Of a stretch of DNA of 64,000 nucleotides, positions 56,936 to 64,000 are shown one piece after another. The position numbers and the translations under genes are program-made. The DNA comes from Tritrichomonas musculus (taxonomy: Eukaryota > Parabasalia > Tritrichomonadida > Tritrichomonadidae): assembly GCA_039105265.1 (NCBI GenBank), contig JAPFFF010000010.1, positions 4,340,001 to 4,404,000 of the forward strand, written 5' to 3'. The first letter of the stretch is position 1; each line of letters opens with the position of its first letter. Under the pieces are notes generated by a model, which was not told the DNA's origin, made no database searches, and saw only the letters and a program-made list of their open reading frames with translations.

Positions 56936-57998
56936 AAAGGTCGTACAACTAAATTGAATAAAAAATAAAATTAAATAAATTTATATTTATCTTAATAAAT
57001 AATTTATTTAATAATTATAATATATAATTTATATATTTTATATCCAATATTATAAAATGTAATGGTTGAAATAAAGACTTTAATTAAAATTCAATATATA
57101 TCGATTTCTTATATATTTGCATCATTTAAAAAATATAAATGTCATTTGAATGGATATACTATGTGTTATACAAATAATATTTTACTTTTTGACGAAATCC
57201 TTCAGTAATTGAAATATTAAACTTTTTATATTTATGAAACCAATCAACTAAATCTTCATTTTTAGAAAAAACTGACATTTGATTTAGAATGAAATTCAAA
57301 TATATTAGAAAGTAAATGCATATAAATAAAATTGTATTCGTCATTTGGCTCCTGTAACGTCCAATTTTTTTAAAATCATCATTTAATAATTCAACAAATT
57401 CAATTTTTCTGCATTTTTGGCTAAAAAATGAATTTTTTTTTTCAATAATAATAACTATTTTTATATAACACTTAATGTTTTACAAGCATATAAAAAGATA
57501 TCAAAAGAATTAATGATTAAAATAAATTATATAAAAAGTTATCGCTATTCTAAATTTTTATATAGTGTTATAAAATTCTTATCAAAAATAATTAAAATAA
57601 ATTGAGATAAAATACTCAAATTTATTTTCTGAAGAAAATTTAATATATACTTATATCCTTTTAGTTTTTATTTTAATTTGAATTTTGTACGATGCAAATA
57701 TTTATAAAACTGATTATTATTATTATAATAAAATATAATTAGTTTAAACAAACCAATCATTGAGTTTTACTGTTAAAATTCAGTTGTACGACCTTTAAAT
57801 AAATTGAGATAAAATACTCAAATATATTTTCTGAAGAAAATTTAATATATACTTATATCCTTTTAGTTTTTATTTTAATTTGAATTTTGTACGATGCAAA
57901 TATTTATAAAACTGATTATTATTATTATAATAAAATATAATTAGTTTAAACAAACCAATCATTGAGTTTTACTGTTAAAATTCCGTTGTACGACCTTT
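56936..57998. mobile_element. Inverted-repeat element with tandemly duplicated right end
   Basis: AAAGGTCGTACAACT (56936-56950) faces its reverse complement at 57782-57796, giving an 861-bp unit. A 202-bp segment carrying that right end is duplicated in tandem (about 57597-57796 and 57799-57998), and the second copy has one changed base within the end (CCGTTG). No transposase is visible and no target duplication is clear, so family is unknown. A short frame at 57159-57344 inside is doubtful. Confidence 0.5.
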
Positions 57999-58229
57999 TC
58001 AATTACTCAGAATTTTTTTCTTAAAATTAAAGAGTGTATTTCTATGAGTTTTATCGAATTATCATATTCAAAAATTCAATGTAAAATATATTTTATTTAT
58101 TTCCAAATGGGCTTCAAAATAGAAGATGAAAAAATTATTTTAAAAAACAACATTTTTAAAGTAATATAAAAATAATAATGAAAATTCGAAAAAAAATTGC
58201 TTTGATATTTGTTTTAAAATAAGAATTAT

Positions 58230-58601
58230 TTGGTGGATTTAAACAAAATTTGTCACTGTATAATTCAAGAAACAGGTAATTCAACAATCAGTGAATATAA
58301 TTGTACATTTCTACTTTATGACGATTACCTTCAATATGTCATTACTATTTTTACAAACGCTTATGGAATTTATGGATTTTACAGATTTAAAATTAATTAT
58401 TCAACTAAAACTTCAGCTGCAATCCGAAATAATCCAGAGGCTGATTTTATTAATTATCAATTTGATAATATTTCAGACACTTCAATGCTTGCTATTGATA
58501 GATCATTTACCATAATTTGTATTTGCAAATTTAAATCTACCAAACAAAATTCAGTACATTTATTTACACATTCAGCGGCAAATATTTATAACTCACAATA
58601 A
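58230..58601 (+). pseudogene. Decayed gene fragment of an unrecognised family
   Basis: The 123-codon frame opens with TTG, not ATG, and shares NNPEADFINYQFDNISDTS with a segment near 54065-54155. Its middle shows alternating hydrophobic strands (CTFLLYDDYLQYVITIF), suggesting a beta-rich fold. Similar decayed sequence appears to continue after the stop. I read it as a relic of a lineage-specific gene. Confidence 0.4.
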
Positions 58602-59462
58602 TAAGAATGTAATGACTAATCTGCCAGTATTTATCCACAATGTAATGATTAATAAAATGCTGAATTTTCAATTGAAGTTATAAATGATAAAATTTTCAAT
58701 TGGACTGCTATATGTGTTAACAATAGACATTTTTTAAAAGTGAATTTGCTAATTTATATAATTCAAGAAGATGATATTATTATATTTCTTTTAGATTTGA
58801 TCATTTATCAAATGCGCCACCATGAATAATTCTTATTTATGATTGATTATATACATTCTAACCAAATGAATCATTTTCAAATGAAGAAGATTTTGTGAAT
58901 TCGAAAACGTATCTTTTTTTCTAAAAAAAATACTTTAATGAACATTTCCTAATTAATTTTTATAATTCATTTATTCCAATATTTAAACTTCAAAATGCCC
59001 AAAATCGTAAAAATTGTATGATATCTAATTGTTTTTGCTAATAATGTATGGGAATTTTGGACAATTATTATTAAAAGTTGTCTATTAATGTAATTTAATT
59101 GATAGATCTTTATGTTTTTAAATATTTGATAAGATATTTGACATACAAAAAAGAATTTATATTCGGTAGAATCATATTCAAAATCAAACTTTACGAATTT
59201 CCCGTATAACTTTTTGTGAATGCTAGTTCACAAAAAGTTAGGAGGAAAATTCGTAAATTGAGAGGTTTTTCAAAGCTCAAAGAATTATTTGAGAAACAAA
59301 CTGAATAATGTAAAATATTAAAGTATATTATTATCTTAATATTTAATTGATATATTTTGATTATTAAACAAAAATTATATTAATATATAAATTAATATTA
59401 TATAAAATATATAATAATCATCATAACCAGAATATATTATTAAAAAAAGTTACTTTTTTAAA
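58602..59462. other. Intergenic DNA with a 31-bp hairpin
   Basis: An inverted repeat at 59190-59220 and 59227-59257 (arms beginning TTTACGAATTT and ending CTTTTTGTGAA) pairs at about 27 of 31 positions with a 6-base loop. It may be a minimal palindromic element or a structured RNA. The rest is AT-rich. Confidence 0.5.
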
Positions 59463-60683
59463 ATGGATTCTGAAGAAATCTTCCTAAACATCCAAGATTT
59501 TGTATTATCGAAGGGAAAAATTGATGGTGGCTATTTCGGGCATGTTTTTGTTGTCAAAGAAAAGAAAACCAACAAGTTATACGCAGCCAAAGAATTAGAT
59601 GCCAAATCGTATCTATTACCAAAAGCTCAACAAATGCTTATCCGCGAAGTAACAAATATGAAAAAGCTCCATCATGCCGCCATTATTGAATTCAAAGGTT
59701 TCACTTTCATCTCATTTAATGATCCATCCAAATGGCAGCCGACCATTTATTCAGAATTTGTTGAGAACAAAAGTCTTCAAGAAGCTTTGAATAATGCAAG
59801 TCGTGGACTGGCTCCAGAAAAATGGTCTGAAACAACGCGTTTTATCAATTTAATCGGAATTTCAGCTGCAATGAAATATCTACACGAAAATCAAATTTTG
59901 CATCGTGATTTAAAGCCAGCCAATGTTCTTCTTGACATAAATTTCTATCCAAAAATCTGCGATTTTGGTTTTTCAACAAGTTTCGCTAATTCCAAAGTCA
60001 TGTCTAACGTTGGCACACAAGCTTACAAAGCTCCTGAAATTTTTCAAGGAAATCCATATGGACCTGCTGTTGATGTTTATTCATTTGCAATAATGGCTTG
60101 TGAAATCATGTCTGAAAATATGGCTTATCAAGGAATTGATGATTTTGACATAAAAGTTATCAACAATATTATAAACGGATCTTTGAGACCTGAATTTTCA
60201 GAAAATGTCAATGAAAATTTGCAGGATTTAATCAAAAAATGTTGGGATTCTGATCCTGAATGTCGCCCAACTTTTGCCGAAATATTCGATGAACTCTCTA
60301 ACAATTATTCTGAATATATAGATATTGCTGATGAAGGTGAAATAGATAAATACATCAGTTTGCTGCCTGAACAAAGTAATATAAGCAATTCAACAGAGCA
60401 AAATTCAACTGAAAAATTAAGTCAGCAAATTACTGACTTAAAGAAAAAAATGGAATTGAACACTAAAAAGTATTCAGCTGATATTGCAAAGGCACAAACT
60501 ACTATCAATTCATTTAAAGAAAAAAATGACATATTAAGTCAGCAAATTACTGACTTAAAGGAAAAAATGGAATTGAACACTAAAAAGTACTCTACTGATA
60601 TTGAAAATGCACAAAATACTATTAATTTACTTCAAGATCAATTGTCAGAAGCAAAGAAAAAGAAAAATTATAGAATTTTTTAA
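59463..60683 (+). CDS. TKL-like protein kinase with C-terminal coiled coil
   Basis: The 406-residue protein has a kinase domain (about 12-280) with glycine loop DGGYFGHVFV, K43, HRDLKPAN (147-154), DFG (167-169) and KAPE (189-192). The catalytic residues are complete, so it should be active on serine/threonine. Residues about 315-400 are coiled coil made of two related 45-residue units (LSQQITDLKKKMELNTKKYS and a near copy), suggesting dimerisation. The stop reads TAAA and is immediately followed by a minisatellite, which may form its 3' untranslated region. The promoter before the ATG is T-rich but lacks a clear TCATTTT. Confidence 0.9.
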   Translation: MDSEEIFLNIQDFVLSKGKIDGGYFGHVFVVKEKKTNKLYAAKELDAKSYLLPKAQQMLIREVTNMKKLHHAAIIEFKGFTFISFNDPSKWQPTIYSEFVENKSLQEALNNASRGLAPEKWSETTRFINLIGISAAMKYLHENQILHRDLKPANVLLDINFYPKICDFGFSTSFANSKVMSNVGTQAYKAPEIFQGNPYGPAVDVYSFAIMACEIMSENMAYQGIDDFDIKVINNIINGSLRPEFSENVNENLQDLIKKCWDSDPECRPTFAEIFDELSNNYSEYIDIADEGEIDKYISLLPEQSNISNSTEQNSTEKLSQQITDLKKKMELNTKKYSADIAKAQTTINSFKEKNDILSQQITDLKEKMELNTKKYSTDIENAQNTINLLQDQLSEAKKKKNYRIF

Positions 60684-60688
60684 AGCTA

Positions 60689-61231
60689 TTTTATGATATT
60701 TCAGCAAATATTTTATGATATTTCAACAAATATTTTATTCCATTTCAACAAATATTTTATTCCATTTCAACAAATATTTTATTCCATTTCAACAAATATT
60801 TTATGAAATTTCAACAAATATTTTATGAAATTTCAACAAATATTTTATATAATTTCAACAAATATTTTATGAAATTTCAACAAATATTTTATATAATTTC
60901 AACAAATATTTTATGAAATTTCAACAAATATTTTATGAAATTTCAACAAATATTTTATGAAATTTCAACAAATATTTTATGAAATTTCAACAAATATTTT
61001 ATTCCATTTCAACAAATATTTTATGATATTTCAACAAATATTTTATGTAATTTCAACAAATATTTTATGAAATTTCAACAAATATTTTATGATATTTCAA
61101 CAAATATTTTATGTAATTTCAACAAATATTTTATGAAATTTCAACAAATATTTTATGATATTTCAACAAATATTTTATGTAATTTCAACAAATATTTTAT
61201 TAAATTTCATCTAATATTTTATGGCATTCTG
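60689..61231. repeat. 23-bp minisatellite array (about 23 copies)
   Basis: The unit TTTCAACAAATATTTTATG plus four variable bases repeats from just after the kinase stop. The variable part is GATA, GAAA, TTCCA-type or TATAA-type, while the CAACAAATATTTTAT core is almost constant. Consecutive blocks repeat in a higher-order order (ATA, then GTAA, then GAAA). Small open frames in the array are spurious. Confidence 0.85.
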
Positions 61232-62446
61232 CAAATTAAAACAGAACTTTTTTTAAAATGAATAATTACAAAATGAATAAGTAAAGAAATAAAAGTATTA
61301 CTTGGTATATATTTTCTTTAGAAATATTATAATAGTCAAAATGGACAAAACTCTTTTTTTTTTTTTTTTTTTTCACTTCACTTTAAAAAATCTGTTTTCA
61401 CTTAACTTCTATGTACCCTCAAATGACCTTTATTTGACCTGAGAGTATATATATTCAAAAGAATAAGAAATAATGAAAAATAAAACATCAAAATTCTGAT
61501 AAATGTCCTTGAATATGAGATATTTTTCAAATTCCTTTTGTAGATTTTTTAATTCATCCTAACTTTACTTATAGTGCTAATTATTTCTATTTTTTTTTTT
61601 TTTTTAATTTACTCTCAACATACAGGAAAATTATCTATCTATATTACTTTTATAATTCTTTGGTATTTTCATGCCTGATAAAGTTATTGGATCAAAATTC
61701 GCTTTTGGAGTAGGATTTTTAAACATTAAAATATCTATTTTCCAAATTGATTAAAAGTGAAACTTTTTCTGAGAAATTGCCTTTCTATTTGGGAAGGTTT
61801 GAATTGTAGATCATTATTAAACAACATTATTCACATGCAACACAGTTGTTAAATAATTATGACAAGTAACATTACTTTTATTAAAATATATTCTCATTAA
61901 AATTTTCTTAAAAATTTTATTTTTTCAAAATAAAGATATCAGGTTAATCGTTTTAAATAATTTAAATAATATAATTATATATAAAAATCTATAAAATATT
62001 ACATATATAATTGACACTTAATTTTGTTTTACTATGCAATTTTTTGAGATATTAAAAAAATTAATGTATAATTTTCAGTATTCAAAGTTTCCCATTTAGT
62101 AAGGCAATTCTACAGAAAAAGTTTCAAGGTAATTTTACGCTATTGAAAAAAAATTGAATGAGATTGAATGAGTGATACTATTCAATTTTTTTCAATTCCT
62201 ATTTAGTATGTCCAACCCTGTATATAGGTTGTCCAAAAAAAATTAGCACAATCTTGTATCTCTAAAATAAGATAAAGATATTTTAGAAATTATAATGTTT
62301 ACTCAATGCATGCTTGAAGTCTTTATCCCCACTCAATCATAACAGACTCCAATTCCTCATTTATAAAAGTTTTTTTGTTTTAAATAAAATATAAAAATAA
62401 ATAATTGGTCATTTTATGGATTAGAAATTTTGATATGAAACCAAGA
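61232..62446. other. Intergenic DNA without a recognised gene
   Basis: About 1.2 kb of AT-rich DNA, with a T tract near 61351-61371 and no credible gene. A small inverted-repeat element follows. Confidence 0.5.
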
Positions 62447-62547
62447 TAAAGTGCGTCCACAATTAAGAAAGTATTTTTTGAATAAGCTCATAGAAATATT
62501 GAATGAGTTTTCACAATTTTAACTTTCCTAATAGTGGACACACTTTA
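62447..62547. mobile_element. Short TA-ended MITE (about 100 bp)
   Basis: The left end TAAAGTGCGTCCACAATTAA faces a right end that reads TAAAGTGTGTCCACTATTAG on the opposite strand. The two arms extend about 25 bases with three mismatches. The AAAGTG start resembles the ends of the element at 7726. Family assignment is tentative. Confidence 0.5.
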
Positions 62548-62549
62548 TT

Positions 62550-62580
<31 letters not shown>

Positions 62581-62657
62581 AAATATATAAACTTGATGGA
62601 AGTGAGATAATTAAAAAATTATCGTCGGAAAATTTATTCAAATTGGTAGCAATTCAA

Positions 62658-64000
62658 TTATTGAAACTCAGTTGCGTAAATTGCTATTTCACCTTCACAA
62701 TCGTTGCTTCCACTTGTAGATGCGATATCAGCCTGCAGCACAACTTCTTTTCCTTTTTCGATTGACTTCTCTAATTTAAATTGATAGAAAGCGCCGAAAT
62801 TTCCATCGTCACCGAAGGATGCCACTTTTTCATCTGGCAAATTAACCAGGTCACTTCCATCGACCAAAATGGCGACGTTTTTAATTCTCAGGTCTACATT
62901 TTCACTTCCGCCAGTTTTTATGAATGCTGCATGGTATGAGCAGTCTCTTGTAAACGATCCAGTCACGTTCCAGCTGACAGTTTTGAATGAACCGTCACTA
63001 TTCAAATCATTTTGAGACCAACTGACATTGTGGTGAAGCATCAAAGGTGCTGCCATTACTCCCATGAAGGCCAATCTTTTCCTCATTATTCTGACATAAC
63101 CGCAATAAAACCGTTCCCAACTTTTTGAGGCGTTATTTGTCCATCCAATTTCAGAGAGGGCAGTTGTTCTTGGGAAGAGTTTGTAGTGCAAATCGGGCTC
63201 ATCGCCCCAGATATATTCTGACCAGGCCGCGCCTTGAACGCCAAGGATCAAGTACGTCTTATTTGGCTGGATTGAATAGAAAGGGTCCTTTTGGTAGGTG
63301 TACCAAAATGGAATAAATCGCGTCGGCGTGTTGTACTCGTACACGTCATCGGCAGGGAACTGTTTGAAGTTGAAGTAGAAGTGGTCGCGACTTCCGTCAA
63401 TTGTGTTATGATCTTTTTGAGTAGCGTCGATAGCTGCCTGAATTCCCTTCCAATTCATGACGATAGCGTTTTGGGCCAATTTTTGACCTTCAAGAATTTC
63501 ACCCCAACCGACAAGCCTCCGCCCTCTTGAGTCGAGAAAGTTGCTGAAGTGAGAAATCATCCAGCCTTGAAGGTCGCTGACGTCTTTCAGTCCTTCTTCC
63601 TCCATCCGTGACTTGCATTTCGTGCAAAACCGCCAACGTGACTTCAACACTTCATCGCCGCCAACATGGATATACTCAGAAGGAAATATGCCGATTATCT
63701 CATCGAGAACATCCTCAAGAAAACGAATCGTTTCATCGTTGCCCGCACAGAAAACTTCAAGCGAACTTCCCCACTTGCACGCGACATTCAACGGCATCTG
63801 GCGGCACGAAAACTGGCTGTATGGCGCAAGGGCACCCAAGGCGTGACCCGGCAATTCAAATTCAGGAACTATCGTCACCCCAAATTGACTAGCGTATCGG
63901 ACAAGGTCGCGCAGTTGTGCCTGTGTGTAAAAAAAGGGTCCATATTGGGTCCCGTCACTTTTTGTATCATGCCATGGCAGTGGAGACGACTTCCGGATTG
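62658..64000 (-). CDS. GH20 beta-N-acetylhexosaminidase, 5' end beyond the window
   Basis: The frame stays open from the stop at 62658 to the right edge of the window, so the gene is incomplete here and the apparent start near 63878 is internal (a GTG). Visible family signatures include the WHDT and YTQAQLRDLVRYASQFG stretch, VTIVPEFELPGHALG, the catalytic HVGGDE pair (aspartate and glutamate), and VQGAAWSEYIWG, which forms part of the substrate pocket. It hydrolyses terminal N-acetylglucosamine or N-acetylgalactosamine from glycans and is probably secreted or lysosomal in trichomonads; the signal peptide would lie outside the window. A C-terminal beta domain of about 120 residues follows the barrel. 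No neighbour is functionally linked. Confidence 0.9.
   Translation of the reverse strand, partial: IRKSSPLPWHDTKSDGTQYGPFFYTQAQLRDLVRYASQFGVTIVPEFELPGHALGALAPYSQFSCRQMPLNVACKWGSSLEVFCAGNDETIRFLEDVLDEIIGIFPSEYIHVGGDEVLKSRWRFCTKCKSRMEEEGLKDVSDLQGWMISHFSNFLDSRGRRLVGWGEILEGQKLAQNAIVMNWKGIQAAIDATQKDHNTIDGSRDHFYFNFKQFPADDVYEYNTPTRFIPFWYTYQKDPFYSIQPNKTYLILGVQGAAWSEYIWGDEPDLHYKLFPRTTALSEIGWTNNASKSWERFYCGYVRIMRKRLAFMGVMAAPLMLHHNVSWSQNDLNSDGSFKTVSWNVTGSFTRDCSYHAAFIKTGGSENVDLRIKNVAILVDGSDLVNLPDEKVASFGDDGNFGAFYQFKLEKSIEKGKEVVLQADIASTSGSNDCEGEIAIYATEFQ

Noticed and set aside
60689-61231. CRISPR array
   Set aside because: Copies are contiguous with no unique spacers, and the context is eukaryotic.
61067-61261. 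Small frame in the minisatellite
   Set aside because: Three times 23 bases keeps the frame open; it is only the repeat unit read as protein.

Overview
The window looks like a piece of nuclear genome from a parabasalid protist (trichomonad), probably Tritrichomonas or a close relative of Trichomonas. The reasons are very AT-rich intergenic DNA, intron-free genes, several TKL-type protein kinases fused to coiled coils, Sel1 repeats or BspA-like leucine-rich repeats, an ankyrin/BspA protein, an R2R3 Myb protein, a calpain-like protease, and T-rich TCATTTT initiator-like sites a few bases upstream of some start codons. The genus is an inference. Nothing bacterial is required to explain the window.

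Region by region: 0.25-2.5 kb holds an ankyrin/BspA-type gene split into two reading frames. 2.7-4.7 kb (minus strand) is a protein kinase with a 28-residue coiled-coil repeat and a second, degenerate kinase-like domain. 4.7-12.7 kb has no convincing gene but carries a cluster of small non-autonomous DNA transposons: one hAT-like with an 8-bp target duplication and three with TA ends. 12.7-13.7 kb is a Myb gene. 15.9-18.2 kb is a kinase fused to BspA-type repeats. 19.1-42.7 kb is a sugar-porter-like MFS transporter gene split by a 22.4-kb Polinton/Maverick element. 43.6-46.7 kb is a kinase with Sel1 repeats. 47.3-50.3 kb is a calpain fused to a pseudokinase. 51.2-53.2 kb is a protein with transposase-like features. 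54.0-54.7 and 58.2-58.6 kb hold related gene relics. 55.4-56.8 kb is a BTB-like/coiled-coil/discoidin-like protein. 59.5-60.7 kb is another kinase, followed at once by a 23-bp minisatellite. 62.7 kb to the window end is a GH20 beta-hexosaminidase, cut by the window edge.

The Polinton (19639 to about 42069) is the main discovery in this window. It has terminal inverted repeats of about 1.0 kb that look identical, a 6-bp target duplication (TTGGTT), near-balanced base composition against AT-rich surroundings, and a full parts list: integrase, packaging ATPase, protein-primed DNA polymerase B, candidate major and minor capsid proteins, an HNH endonuclease with a separate NUMOD4-like small protein, a bZIP-like basic protein, and two related very large minus-strand proteins with tail-fibre-like repeats. 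It looks whole, with no obvious break, and looks young. Many of its genes share a T-rich motif just upstream of the start codon. A roughly 575-bp non-coding island inside it carries three tandem 66-67-bp repeats, a long hairpin and a tRNA-like pair of Pol III box sequences.

The host genes fit a surface- and signalling-rich protist. The kinases, BspA-like proteins and BTB-like protein would sense and transduce signals, the Myb protein would regulate transcription, the transporter would import sugars, and the hexosaminidase would degrade glycans. No rRNA gene, canonical tRNA gene or CRISPR array was seen.
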